Source: an uncultured Bacilli bacterium (GTDB lineage Bacteria; Bacillota_I; Bacilli_A; RF39; UBA660). From it: a stretch of DNA of 64,000 nucleotides. Position numbers and translations under genes: made by a program. Shown in pieces: positions 43,697 through 52,212 of this stretch. Within the stretch, counting starts at the first letter, position 1, and each line of letters starts with the position of its first letter. Where the stretch lies: positions 33,625 through 97,624 of the forward strand of contig CAJUQG010000001.1 in the NCBI GenBank assembly GCA_910588025.1, in the 5' to 3' direction. Below the pieces are notes generated by a model. It was not told the DNA's origin, searched no databases, and saw nothing but the letters and a program-made list of their open reading frames with translations.

Positions 43697-44470
43697 TTAA
43701 AAATTAATATCCAAATGAGAAATTAAATCCATTTCTTTAATCTGTTCTTTCTCTTTCGTATAAAAATCGATCAAACACACCTCATCATTTTGAATATCTT
43801 CATCATTTAAAAAAATAACATATTTTGTCGGACAAATTTCTTTAATCAGATCTAAACTTTTTTCTCCAATCATTTCAGTTTTAAACCCATTTAAACGCAA
43901 CTCTTGTACCAAATAAAGGGCATGTTCTTGTTCAAAATCTGTTTCACTCATCACCACAATATCAAGACTTTTTTCTTCTAATTTTAGTGTTTCTTCACAA
44001 TATCCAACAATGTCCTCATAATATCCTTGACAACAATACGCATCATTTTGTTCTCCTCCCCACAGAATTCGTTGTTTCTTATGAGCTTCATCCAAAATAA
44101 AAATCTCAAAAAGTTTCTCTTGCATCATTTCTAAAGTTTCATAATTAATATCCAAACAATCTAAATACCGAAACAATTCTTTTTGGTCCCTAATGTTAGA
44201 AGAAAGATGAACTTCATATTCATGTACCCCAAAAGCCTCTACAATGCGAACCGCCATACCAATCATATCTGCTAAATCAAGCATTGCCTTATTATTTTTT
44301 ATTTGATAACAATAAAAATGCTTATTATCCTCTAAACTCTCCCAAAAAATTTTAGTACTTTCTTCCAAAAAAGACTCTAAAACATAATCATAATTATATA
44401 TTTCTGCAAAAGAAGCCAATACTCTTCTTACATAATCAAAATGACGTCCTCTCTTTATCATACTACTCAT
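43697..44470 (-). CDS. HisRS/HisZ-like paralogue lacking class II motifs
   Basis: 257 residues (true HisRS is about 420). The C-terminal part (about 165-257) matches the HisRS anticodon-binding fold: LDIVVMSETDFEQEHALYLVQELRLNGFKTEM (in parts LYLVQELRLNGFKTEM), CPTKYVIFLNDEDIQNDEV, ending in a LISHL helix. The earlier part has IVEAFGVHEYEVHLSSNIRDQ, like the helix after the HisRS core, but no motif 2 arginine stretch and no clean GGRYDGL motif 3; GGEQND stands near its place. It is therefore probably not an active HisRS. ATG 44470 follows AAAGGATGAT; the longer frame to 44572 is T-box leader. First gene of the aspS operon, the spot normally held by hisS. Confidence 0.6.
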   Translation of the reverse strand: MSSMIKRGRHFDYVRRVLASFAEIYNYDYVLESFLEESTKIFWESLEDNKHFYCYQIKNNKAMLDLADMIGMAVRIVEAFGVHEYEVHLSSNIRDQKELFRYLDCLDINYETLEMMQEKLFEIFILDEAHKKQRILWGGEQNDAYCCQGYYEDIVGYCEETLKLEEKSLDIVVMSETDFEQEHALYLVQELRLNGFKTEMIGEKSLDLIKEICPTKYVIFLNDEDIQNDEVCLIDFYTKEKEQIKEMDLISHLDINF

Positions 44471-44502
44471 AATATCATCCTTTCTTTTGTAAGCCATAAA
44501 AG

Positions 44503-44704
44503 AAAAAGTACCCAATACGTAAGGACGAATAAATAATCCGCGGTGCCACCTTACTTTACTAGGTACTCTCATCTTGTTAACGCCAACAACGATTTCTAGT
44601 TCAAAAGGTTGTTCTAAAAAGAGTTATTTTACGGTGTTCGCAGCTCCTCACCTTCTCTTATAAAATAAGTTCTCTTTCCATTTCCTTCCTAGAAACATAA
44701 AACT
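44503..44704 (-). promoter_or_regulatory. T-box riboswitch leader
   Basis: The minus strand carries AAGGTGGCACCGCGG (44538-44552), the T-box sequence that pairs with the acceptor end of uncharged tRNA. A terminator competes: GTACC and GTAAGG pair with CCTTAC (44519-44524) and GGGTAC (44508-44513), followed by a T-run at 44503-44507. A small stem I is suggested by AGAG-AA-GGTG pairing with CACC and CTCT. The specifier triplet is not certain: CAC (His) and AAC (Asn) both occur in plausible places. Uncharged tRNA would prevent termination and switch on the HisRS-like/aspS/asnS/gat operon. Confidence 0.88.
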
Positions 44705-44710
44705 AAAATT

Positions 44711-44739
44711 ATTTTATCTTTTTTTAAAAATGAAGTCAA
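44711..44739 (-). promoter_or_regulatory. Promoter of the T-box operon
   Basis: TTGACT (44734-44739), 17-base spacer, TAAAAT (44711-44716) on the minus strand, starting the leader at about 44704. The -35 lies in the loop of a hairpin (44727-44748) that may end miaA. Confidence 0.7.
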
Positions 44740-44748
44740 GATCATTTT
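44727..44748 (-). terminator. Weak hairpin after miaA
   Basis: On the minus strand AAAATGA pairs with TCATTTT around TCTTGACT, with a short T tail. It overlaps the promoter of the next operon, so it is a compact terminator-promoter unit. Confidence 0.35.
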
Positions 44749-44750
44749 AT

Positions 44751-45641
44751 TCACATAACATCATTCAGATGTTTCTCAACATACACACAAACCTCATCAA
44801 TAGTTTTCTCAAAATTATCATAATTTACAGAAAACCAAGTAACTTGCATTTGATTTTGAAACCAAGTATATTGTCGTTTCGCATAATTACGAGTATTTTT
44901 CTTGATTTCTTCAATTACATCATGCAAAGTTTTTTTATCTTCAAAAAATGGATAAAACTCCTTATAACCAATTGCTGTCTTTAAAGCCCGCGAAGAAACT
45001 TGTTGAATCATAAACGGCTTGATTTCATCAATAAGGGGAATTACCATTTTATCAAAACGGTCATTAATCTTTTGATATAATACCTCACGGTCTGTAGTAA
45101 GTCCAAGAAACAAAACATCTGAGTATTGTAGTGCAAAGTTTTTTTCTTCTGGAACCCACCCTTGTTCTAACTTTGTTAGAAGACGAATCATCCGCTTACG
45201 ATTATGAGAATCAAAAGGAATACCTAATTCATAACGTTCAATTTCTTGAACCAATTGTTCATCACTATAACCCTCATACAAATTAACTTCACTTTCTGCT
45301 TCTTCTTGAAATTTATAATCATACAAAGCAGCTTTAATATAAAAACCAGTTCCTCCTACTAAAATCGGAATTTTGCCTCTTGATTTAATTTCTTCAATAT
45401 ATGCTCTGGCATCTTTTTGATAATCATACACAGAATAATCTTCTGTTAATTCTTTAAAGCTAAACAAATGATGAGGTATATGTTGCATTTCTTCTTTCGT
45501 CACTTTTGCTGTTCCAACATCCAACCCTTTATAAACCTGAGTAGAATCTGCGTTAATAATCTCCCCATTATAAATTTTGGCAAGCTCTACACTTAATTTC
45601 GTTTTTCCAACTGCCGTAGGACCCACAATAACTAAAATCAT
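44751..45641 (-). CDS. miaA: tRNA dimethylallyltransferase MiaA
   Basis: Transfers a dimethylallyl group to A37 of tRNAs reading UNN codons. 296 residues: P-loop GPTAVGKTKLS at the N-terminus, INADSTQVYKGLDVGTAK, HHLFSF, PILVGGTGFYIKAAL, and the C-terminal AIGYKEF and KKNTRNYAKRQYTWFQ, all family landmarks. GAGGTGG precedes ATG 45641. It is transcribed divergently from the ABC exporter and upstream of the T-box operon on the same strand, with its own expression unit. Confidence 0.95.
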   Translation of the reverse strand: MILVIVGPTAVGKTKLSVELAKIYNGEIINADSTQVYKGLDVGTAKVTKEEMQHIPHHLFSFKELTEDYSVYDYQKDARAYIEEIKSRGKIPILVGGTGFYIKAALYDYKFQEEAESEVNLYEGYSDEQLVQEIERYELGIPFDSHNRKRMIRLLTKLEQGWVPEEKNFALQYSDVLFLGLTTDREVLYQKINDRFDKMVIPLIDEIKPFMIQQVSSRALKTAIGYKEFYPFFEDKKTLHDVIEEIKKNTRNYAKRQYTWFQNQMQVTWFSVNYDNFEKTIDEVCVYVEKHLNDVM

Positions 45642-45765
45642 AATCCACCTCTTAATAATATCCTACTAAAAAAAAGAGCATGAAACAAGAAAAAGAAAAA
45701 AATTTTTTAAACAAGAATTTATAACGTAAATAAAAGCTTTTTTTACTGAAAAAACGATTTCTATT

Positions 45766-45774
45766 TGATATAAT
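45766..45774 (+). promoter_or_regulatory. Extended -10 promoter for the ABC exporter
   Basis: TGA plus a perfect TATAAT, 24 bases before the start codon. Confidence 0.6.
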
Positions 45775-45797
45775 GGATACTTGTGAGGTGGAAAAAA

Positions 45798-47582
45798 ATG
45801 AACGAACAAGAATTAGAAAAAGAATACCCAAAACAAAAATGGGAAACTTTAAAAAATATCAAAAAATCATATAGTTATGCAAAAGATAGTAAAAAGAACT
45901 TTATCTATTACTTAATTGCATCGATATTTCTATGTGCTATTGGTGCTATTATTCCAATTTACAGTGCCAAACAAATACTAAATTTATCAGATGGCTTATT
46001 TGATCAACTAATTGCCGCTTCGATTATTGTTTTTATATTTGAATTACTACGTAATACCACCAGATTTATTGCTGGAAGAAATGCTTCCAAATTCTATCGA
46101 ACAACTTTAAAAAATATCCAAATTGGTATTGCAACAGAAATTCTAAAAACAACAAGCAAAGAATTTAATAAAAAATCAAGTGGTTATTTTATCGAACGTA
46201 TTTCAAGTGATTCTGGAAAAATTGCAGATATTTATTTAAACATAAGTGATTGTATTACAGAAATTATCACAAATTGTGGAATTTTATTAAGTATTTTTAT
46301 GTTAAGCAAAATCATTTTCTTTTTCTATCTAGCCTTTTTAATAATTCTTTTCTTAATCCAAAAAAAGAAAAATGACATTTATCAAAAAAACGATAAAATA
46401 TATCGTCGTAAAAAAGAAAAAGCTACAAGTTTAGTCTCAGAATTAGTACGAGGAGCAAAAGATGTAAAAGTTTTAAATGCCGAAGAAAGCTTTTTAAATG
46501 AAGCCCGAAAAAGAATTACTAACGCTCAAGAATGGCGTTATAAAATGTTTTTAAGTAATCGCTTATTTAATTACATTTATAATAATATTCGAGACATTTT
46601 AGACTTTTCTTATATTATATTAATGATTTACTTAATCAACCAAGATTATATTGTAATTGGTACAGCAGTAATTATTTGGAATTATCGCCATCAAATCGTT
46701 TATACTTTAGATTATGTAGGAATGCTAATGGAATACATCAAAGATTTTAATCTATCAGCAAATCGCGTTTTCCAAATCATTGAAAGTGATCAAAAAGAAA
46801 CGTTTGGTACCAAAAAAATCAAAAAAGTACATGGTGATTTTGAATTCAAAGAAGTACACTTCTCTTATGAAGCTAATGAACCAATTTTAAAAGGAATTAA
46901 TTTTTCTATTAAAGCAAATGAAACTGTATCCTTTGTAGGAAAAAGCGGTTCTGGTAAATCGACCATATTTAATCTTCTTTGCAAGTTATATGAACCAAAT
47001 TCGGGATCGATCACAATAGATGGCATCGATTTAAAAGAATTAGACAAAGACTCTATTCGTGGCAACATTTCGATTATTAATCAAAGTCCATATATTTTTA
47101 ACATGACAATTCGAGAAAACCTTACCATTGTAAAAGACGGTTTAACCGAAGAAGATATGATAAAAGCATGTAAAATGGCTTGTCTTCATGATTTTGTTAT
47201 GACCCTTCCAAAAGGTTATGATACTATGGTCGGTGAAGGCGGTGTAAGTTTATCAGGTGGTCAAAGACAAAGACTAGCTATTGCAAGAGCATTAGTTCAA
47301 AAAACCGAAATTATCCTCTTTGATGAAGCGACAAGTGCACTAGATAACGAAACCCAAGCGAGTATCCAAAAAGCCATTGAAAACATGCAAGGAGAATATA
47401 CTATCTTAATTATTGCGCATCGTTTATCAACAGTAATAAATAGTGACCGCTTAATTTTAATTAATGATGGTAAAATTGAAGGCATTGGTACCCATCAAGA
47501 GTTATTAAAGAAAAACAAATCTTATCAAAAACTATATGAATTAGAACTAAAAGAAACAAAAAAAGAAGTATCTCCAAAATAG
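45798..47582 (+). CDS. ABC exporter, fused permease and ATPase
   Basis: 594 residues in the half-transporter plan of the MsbA/LmrA/MdlB class; a dimer (homo or hetero) exports an unknown substrate. Six-helix membrane domain (about 35-325), then the nucleotide-binding domain: Walker A GKSGSGKST (about 385), Q-loop INQSPYIFNMTIREN, signature LSGGQRQRLAIARAL, Walker B EIILFDEATSALD, switch His IIAHRLSTV. ATG 45798 is chosen because GAGGTGG precedes it and the GTG at 45783 lies inside that region. No partner half-transporter lies nearby, suggesting a homodimer. Confidence 0.9.
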   Translation: MNEQELEKEYPKQKWETLKNIKKSYSYAKDSKKNFIYYLIASIFLCAIGAIIPIYSAKQILNLSDGLFDQLIAASIIVFIFELLRNTTRFIAGRNASKFYRTTLKNIQIGIATEILKTTSKEFNKKSSGYFIERISSDSGKIADIYLNISDCITEIITNCGILLSIFMLSKIIFFFYLAFLIILFLIQKKKNDIYQKNDKIYRRKKEKATSLVSELVRGAKDVKVLNAEESFLNEARKRITNAQEWRYKMFLSNRLFNYIYNNIRDILDFSYIILMIYLINQDYIVIGTAVIIWNYRHQIVYTLDYVGMLMEYIKDFNLSANRVFQIIESDQKETFGTKKIKKVHGDFEFKEVHFSYEANEPILKGINFSIKANETVSFVGKSGSGKSTIFNLLCKLYEPNSGSITIDGIDLKELDKDSIRGNISIINQSPYIFNMTIRENLTIVKDGLTEEDMIKACKMACLHDFVMTLPKGYDTMVGEGGVSLSGGQRQRLAIARALVQKTEIILFDEATSALDNETQASIQKAIENMQGEYTILIIAHRLSTVINSDRLILINDGKIEGIGTHQELLKKNKSYQKLYELELKETKKEVSPK

Positions 47583-47656
47583 GATTACGAAAAGTGTTTC
47601 TTTTTTATATGTTTTGAAAAAGAAAACTTAAAATCTTTTTTTGATCAAAAATTTCA

Positions 47657-47682
47657 ATAAAAAAAGCAATTAATTCATTGCT
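47657..47682 (-). terminator. Terminator after mutL
   Basis: AGCAAT (47665-47670) and ATTGCT (47677-47682) with a 6-base loop; the minus-strand T-run is at 47658-47664. The stem lies in the last codons of mutL. Confidence 0.75.
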
Positions 47683-49433
47683 CTTTTAAACATTCGCTCT
47701 AAATCATAAATACTAAACTTAATGATAGTTGGACGACCATGCGGACAATTATATGGATTATCACAAGCACAAAGTTCGTCTAACAATACTTCTTGTGCTT
47801 CATGACTAATATGCATATTAGCTTTAATACTCATCTTACAAGATAATGTGATAGCAATACTTTCATTAAATTTCACACGGTCAAAACCAGTTAATCCACC
47901 AATCATCAAATCAAGAATACGTCGGATACTCTCTTCTTCATGCCCTTCTAATAACCAAGTTGGATGAGATTTAAATACAAAAGTATTAATACCAAACTCT
48001 TCAAAATGAAATCCCATATCTAATAAAACCTGTTCCTGATTTTTTACTTTCAAAAAATCTCCTTGCGATAACTCTATCGTAATAGGAAACAACAAATTAG
48101 TAGTACTAACCTGTTTTTCTCGCAAAGCTTTCATATTTTTTTCATAATTAATCCGTTCTTGAGCAGCATGTTGATCAATTAAAAATACCCCATCTTCATT
48201 TTCAGCAATAATATAAGTACCATGAGCAAGACCAACAGGATATAATTTCAACTGTTTCATTTCTGGATTTACAATCACAGCATCTTTTCTTTCTTCCTCT
48301 TCTTCTTTTGGCTCCCCACCTAAATCAAAAGTAGTTTGAACCTGTTTAGAAGTTTGATACTCTTCTCCTCTCTCTGCTACAACAGAATCAATAATTTCTT
48401 GTTTTATAGGATTAAAATTACTCATCCGTTCAACCGCATTTGGAATCAATAAATTTTGATACAATGCTTCTTTAATCGTGGTAACAAGTAGTTCATATAA
48501 AACATTCATTTTATTAATCTTAATATCTTGTTTCGTAGGATGAATATTCACATCAATCAACGTCGGATCCGTATCAATTTTTAACACCACTATAGGATAT
48601 TTAATATCTGGCTTATAAGTATAATAAGCATCATTAATAGCTCGATTAATATCTTGATTCCGAATCACTCTTCCATTTACGATAACAATCATATGATTCC
48701 GATTAGATTTTAATATTTCTGGTTTACAAACATATCCATATAAATCAAAATCATCATTACTATTTTTTATTTCAATCATTTTAGAAGAAACTTGCATTCC
48801 ATAAATTTCATGAATAGTTTTATGAAGATTTCCCGAGCCACTTGTTTTTAAAAGAACCCGACCATCATTTTGTAAAGTAAAACGTACTTCTGGATGAGCA
48901 AGCGCAAACTTCTCTACAAACGAAACACAATTTGCTAACTCACTTTGCTCACTTTTCAAATATTTTAAACGAGCTGGTGTATTATAAAATAAATGATTAA
49001 TCGTAATGATTGTTCCTTTTCTCGCATCTGCATTTTCAAAATTTTTTAACTTTCCACCTTCGATTTCTAGAAAAGTTCCCACATCTCCTGTCGAAGTTTT
49101 TAAAGTGACATAAGAAACACTAGCAATAGAAGGCAAAGCTTCGCCACGAAATCCTAATGTATCAATAAAAAATAAATCATCATCTTGATATAGTTTACTG
49201 GTTGCATGCCGTTGAAATGCTAATCTGGCATCTTCTTCATCCATCCCATGTCCATTATCAATGACACTAATTTCTTTAATGCCTCCCTCAAGTAAATAAA
49301 CTGATATCTCACTTGCTTTTGCATCTACACTATTTTCCACTAACTCCTTAACAATGGATGCACACTTTTCAACAACTTCTCCAGCTGCGATTTTATTTGC
49401 TAATTGTTCATCCATCACACGAATCTTACTCAT
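47670..49433 (-). CDS. mutL: DNA mismatch repair protein MutL with endonuclease motif
   Basis: 587 residues. N-terminal GHKL ATPase: NKIAAGEVVEKCASIVKELVENSVDA (in parts AAGEVVEKCASIVKELVENS), DNGHGM, RHATSKL, GFRGEALPSI. A Pro/Glu-rich linker (about 330-390) leads to the C-terminal dimer domain with the endonuclease motif DQHAAQERINYE (DQHA(X)2E(X)4E) and CPHGRP, which marks a nicking MutL of the non-methyl-directed pathway. Usual is GEVVERPAS; Cys-Ala replaces Arg-Pro here. The start overlaps the end of the GNAT gene by 4 bases; mutS is 30 kb away. Confidence 0.96.
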   Translation of the reverse strand: MSKIRVMDEQLANKIAAGEVVEKCASIVKELVENSVDAKASEISVYLLEGGIKEISVIDNGHGMDEEDARLAFQRHATSKLYQDDDLFFIDTLGFRGEALPSIASVSYVTLKTSTGDVGTFLEIEGGKLKNFENADARKGTIITINHLFYNTPARLKYLKSEQSELANCVSFVEKFALAHPEVRFTLQNDGRVLLKTSGSGNLHKTIHEIYGMQVSSKMIEIKNSNDDFDLYGYVCKPEILKSNRNHMIVIVNGRVIRNQDINRAINDAYYTYKPDIKYPIVVLKIDTDPTLIDVNIHPTKQDIKINKMNVLYELLVTTIKEALYQNLLIPNAVERMSNFNPIKQEIIDSVVAERGEEYQTSKQVQTTFDLGGEPKEEEEERKDAVIVNPEMKQLKLYPVGLAHGTYIIAENEDGVFLIDQHAAQERINYEKNMKALREKQVSTTNLLFPITIELSQGDFLKVKNQEQVLLDMGFHFEEFGINTFVFKSHPTWLLEGHEEESIRRILDLMIGGLTGFDRVKFNESIAITLSCKMSIKANMHISHEAQEVLLDELCACDNPYNCPHGRPTIIKFSIYDLERMFKRAMN

Positions 49434-49930
49434 ATATTATCTCCCACCTTCACAACATACTCATTCTCAATATAATCTTTCCCATGAATACTAATTGGCT
49501 CTTCTGATACTTTCTTAGCATGACGTTTTAGAAAAAATTGATTAGAAGAAATGAATTGTGAAACATATACAATATATTCCTGAATACCTTGAGAAAGCAA
49601 AGTGAGCTCTAATACCTGTAAAAGTTTAGTTCCATAGCCTTGATTTTGATAATCCTTTTTAAGATAAAGAGCATCTAATAATCCTCGATAATCTAAAATA
49701 CTAAAAATCATGATACCTACAATATCTTCATCATCATACAAAGCACAATAAAAACAATCCTTCGCCTTCAAGCGTCTTTTAATATGCTCAATTCTTTGAT
49801 TTTCTTTTCGTCTTCTCACTTCAAATACTTCACTAGAATAAATACCATGATAACAATCTTGAAAACATGCCAAATGAACTTTAACAAAATCGGCAACTTC
49901 TGAAGCAATCAAAGGTTTAATTTGAATCAT
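49430..49930 (-). CDS. GNAT-family N-acetyltransferase
   Basis: 166 residues. GNAT fold landmarks: N-terminal helix with FVKVHLACFQDCYHGIYS, beta strand DIVGIMIFSI, acetyl-CoA loop KKDYQNQGYGTKLLQVLE (Q/RxxGxG/A form), then SSNQFFLKRHAKKVSEE. The substrate is unknown; small-molecule or protein amines are possible. ATG 49930 follows GGAGGTCATT; it overlaps the end of yqeH by 14 bases and its own stop overlaps the mutL start, so yqeG-yqeH-GNAT-mutL is a tightly coupled operon. Confidence 0.85.
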   Translation of the reverse strand: MIQIKPLIASEVADFVKVHLACFQDCYHGIYSSEVFEVRRRKENQRIEHIKRRLKAKDCFYCALYDDEDIVGIMIFSILDYRGLLDALYLKKDYQNQGYGTKLLQVLELTLLSQGIQEYIVYVSQFISSNQFFLKRHAKKVSEEPISIHGKDYIENEYVVKVGDNI

Positions 49931-50909
49931 AATGACCTCCAAACAACGAAGGACGTATTTCAAAGTCCACTTCTTCTCGACTTAATATTGTAAGTTCTGT
50001 TTTCTTCTTAAAGTAAAAGAAACCGACTCCTAAAATAACAAAATCAGAAAAAGCAGGAATTGTAACATTCGTCGTTTGACAATTTTCATAAGGACAACGA
50101 TAAACTCGCTTTAACGATAATAACTCACTTCCATAAAACGTAATACTATTCTGTTCTAAATCTTGTTGGAATGCCAAAAAATCTTCCAAAAGTAAAAAAG
50201 TTTCTGGTTTCATTGGCAAAGTAACAGGATGAAAAAATTTCTTTGGCATGACAGAATCTATAAACATATTATTTTTTGGATAAGCAAATCCGGGAGCATC
50301 AATGACTTGAAAATCCTTTAAATCCCATGTTAAAAAATTCTGTGTTGTATTTGGCATCTCACTTACCAAAACTTCCGCATCACGTAAAAAAACTAACTTA
50401 AATAATTCATTTAAAAAACTACTTTTTCCCACATTCGTCATACCCAAAAAAACAGCTTTCTTAGAGGGTTGTTTACACATATGATTCCATAATGTAGATA
50501 TCATTTTAGGACGTTTATTACTAAGACATATAATTTCTTCTTGAATCCCATAAAGCTCTTGAATCCGTTTTTGTAAGCGTTCCAAAGAAACGGAAAAAGA
50601 AAGCAAATCAACTTTTGTTAAAACAAGAACTTTATAAGTAGAAATCTGTTTAAAATACTGCATGGCATAATCACTCAAATGAAGTAAATCAACAAAATAA
50701 TAAACTGGTGCTTGATACTTCTTAGCTTGCTCTAAAATTTCCTCATTACTAAAAGACAAAGCATCAAAAGTTTTTTCATGATAATGCTTTAATCGATAAC
50801 AACGCTGACAATAAATGGCATCCCCTAACTTAGAAGAAAGCACATATCCTTTTTCCTGTGTATTAATACTTTGTAATGGTATGCCACACCCCAAACAAAC
50901 TCTACTCAT
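49917..50909 (-). CDS. yqeH: Ribosome biogenesis GTPase YqeH (circularly permuted)
   Basis: 330 residues. Assists 30S subunit assembly. An N-terminal treble-clef zinc finger (CLGCGIPLQ then YCQRCYRLKHY) precedes a circularly permuted G domain: G4 TKVDLLS comes before G1 GMTNVGKSSFLNELF, then G3 DAPGF. The C-terminal region has further Cys (CPYENCQ). ATG 50909 follows AGAAAGG; the longer frame from 50945 is rejected because it would overlap yqeG deeply. In Bacillus yqeG-yqeH stand in the same order. Confidence 0.93.
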   Translation of the reverse strand: MSRVCLGCGIPLQSINTQEKGYVLSSKLGDAIYCQRCYRLKHYHEKTFDALSFSNEEILEQAKKYQAPVYYFVDLLHLSDYAMQYFKQISTYKVLVLTKVDLLSFSVSLERLQKRIQELYGIQEEIICLSNKRPKMISTLWNHMCKQPSKKAVFLGMTNVGKSSFLNELFKLVFLRDAEVLVSEMPNTTQNFLTWDLKDFQVIDAPGFAYPKNNMFIDSVMPKKFFHPVTLPMKPETFLLLEDFLAFQQDLEQNSITFYGSELLSLKRVYRCPYENCQTTNVTIPAFSDFVILGVGFFYFKKKTELTILSREEVDFEIRPSLFGGHYDSN

Positions 50910-51423
50910 AATAAGAACCTTTCTGAAATAAACCTCGTTTTCCAAAATAACGGAAAAGAAAACGCTCTAAAATCCGATTGAATCTAGTCATCCATAAATC
51001 TTGTTGACTAATTGGATTCACTAAAATACTTGTAAAACCCATGCGATTAGCTCCGTAAATATCTGTAATCAATTGATCACCAATACTTGCTACTTCATGA
51101 ACCTTTAAATGATATAACTGTAAAATCTTAAGATACTTTCTTTTACTTGGCTTTCTACTATGAAAAGAAGCATCAACATTCAAACGTTCCTTAAAAGGAG
51201 TAACACGGTTTTGGTTACTATTAGATAAAATAATTAACTTAAATTTTAAACCTTCCAAAAAAGCAAACAAATCTTTTAATTCCTTACTCGGAATAGGCTG
51301 ATTAAGTGGTGCCAAAGTATTATTTAAATCGAAAATTAAACACTTAATTCCAGATTTTTTTAAAGCTTTATAATTAATTGCATATATACTTTTTTGATAA
51401 ATATCCGGAATAAAATAATCCAT
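50902..51423 (-). CDS. yqeG: YqeG-family HAD phosphatase
   Basis: 173 residues, HAD superfamily subclass IIIA. Motif I is CLIFDLNNTLAPLN (nucleophile Asp in DLNNT), motif II LIILSNSNQNR, then HSRKPSKRKYL as the Lys motif and SIGDQLITDIYGANRMGF as motif IV. The family includes mitochondrial phosphatidylglycerophosphate phosphatases; the bacterial substrate is not settled. It overlaps yqeH by 8 bases and leads the yqeG-yqeH-GNAT-mutL operon, divergent from the hemolysin III gene. Confidence 0.92.
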   Translation of the reverse strand: MDYFIPDIYQKSIYAINYKALKKSGIKCLIFDLNNTLAPLNQPIPSKELKDLFAFLEGLKFKLIILSNSNQNRVTPFKERLNVDASFHSRKPSKRKYLKILQLYHLKVHEVASIGDQLITDIYGANRMGFTSILVNPISQQDLWMTRFNRILERFLFRYFGKRGLFQKGSYYE

Positions 51424-51516
51424 GTTCTCACCCTAATTATTATAGCATGCAAACACTTTTTTTCGCAACAAAAGTCAAAATTAAAAAAAGAAAGAATAAA
51501 ATCATATGGTGATAAT

Positions 51517-52155
51517 ATGACAAATCAATTACCTACTTATACAAAAAAAGAAGAACGAATCAATTCTTTAAGCCATGGATTTGGAGCGCTTCTTTCTCTT
51601 ATCGCTTTCATATTCCTACTCCTCAAATCTGATTCCCAAAAAGAATACATTACTTGTACTATTTTTGGTCTTAGCATGTTTAACCTGTATCTAATTAGTT
51701 GTTTATATCATGCAAAATCTCCAAAGAAAAAAAGTAAAAAGATTCTTCGTCTTATCGACCACTGTAATGTCTATTTACTTGTATTTGGAACCTACATCCC
51801 TATATCTTTATTAAGTATTCCAAGTCAAAAAGCAATATATTTAGTAATATTAGTAGGATTTATTACATTAATCGGCATCATTCTTAGCTGTTTAAATCTA
51901 AACCGTTATCAAACCCTTGAAGTAATCTGTCATCTATTTAACGGATGGAGCATTTTAATTGGATTTCCAGAATTACACCAAACCTTAAAATTACCAGGAC
52001 TTTTTCTATTAATTGGAGGAGGAATTCTTTATTCTATTGGTGCTTTCTTATACCAAATAGGGTCCCGAAAAAAATACATGCATTCTATCTTTCATTTCTT
52101 TTGTATTTTGGGATCCTTTGCTCACTTTTTTTGCATTTATCTTTATCTTCTTTAA
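51517..52155 (+). CDS. Hemolysin III / PAQR-family membrane protein
   Basis: 212 residues with seven hydrophobic helices. Family landmarks: N-terminal ERINSLSHGFGALLSLIAFI (in parts NSLSHGFGALLSL), SCLYHAKSPKKKSKKILRLIDHCNVYLLVFGTY (in parts CLYHAKSP, LRLIDHCNVYLLVFGTYIP), and a C-terminal HSIFHFFCILGSFAHFF holding the last metal-binding His pair. Bacterial members are named hemolysin III, but may act in lipid or membrane homeostasis. ATG 51517 has GGTGAT upstream; the longer frame to 51394 overlaps yqeG and is rejected. Confidence 0.85.
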   Translation: MTNQLPTYTKKEERINSLSHGFGALLSLIAFIFLLLKSDSQKEYITCTIFGLSMFNLYLISCLYHAKSPKKKSKKILRLIDHCNVYLLVFGTYIPISLLSIPSQKAIYLVILVGFITLIGIILSCLNLNRYQTLEVICHLFNGWSILIGFPELHQTLKLPGLFLLIGGGILYSIGAFLYQIGSRKKYMHSIFHFFCILGSFAHFFCIYLYLL

Positions 52156-52173
52156 AAGAACAACTTCTTTTTT
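52154..52173 (+). terminator. Probable terminator between hemolysin III and sigK
   Basis: AAAAGAA (52154-52160) and TTCTTTT (52165-52171) with a 4-base loop and T tail; A-T rich, so only moderately stable. Confidence 0.4.
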
Positions 52174-52212
52174 CTATCGATATTGAATAAACATGAAATA
52201 AGGAAGTGTATT

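Noticed and set aside
44471..44572. Longer N-terminus for the HisRS-like gene
   Set aside because: The extra 34 codons are the T-box and terminator region, and the good ribosome-binding site is before ATG 44470.
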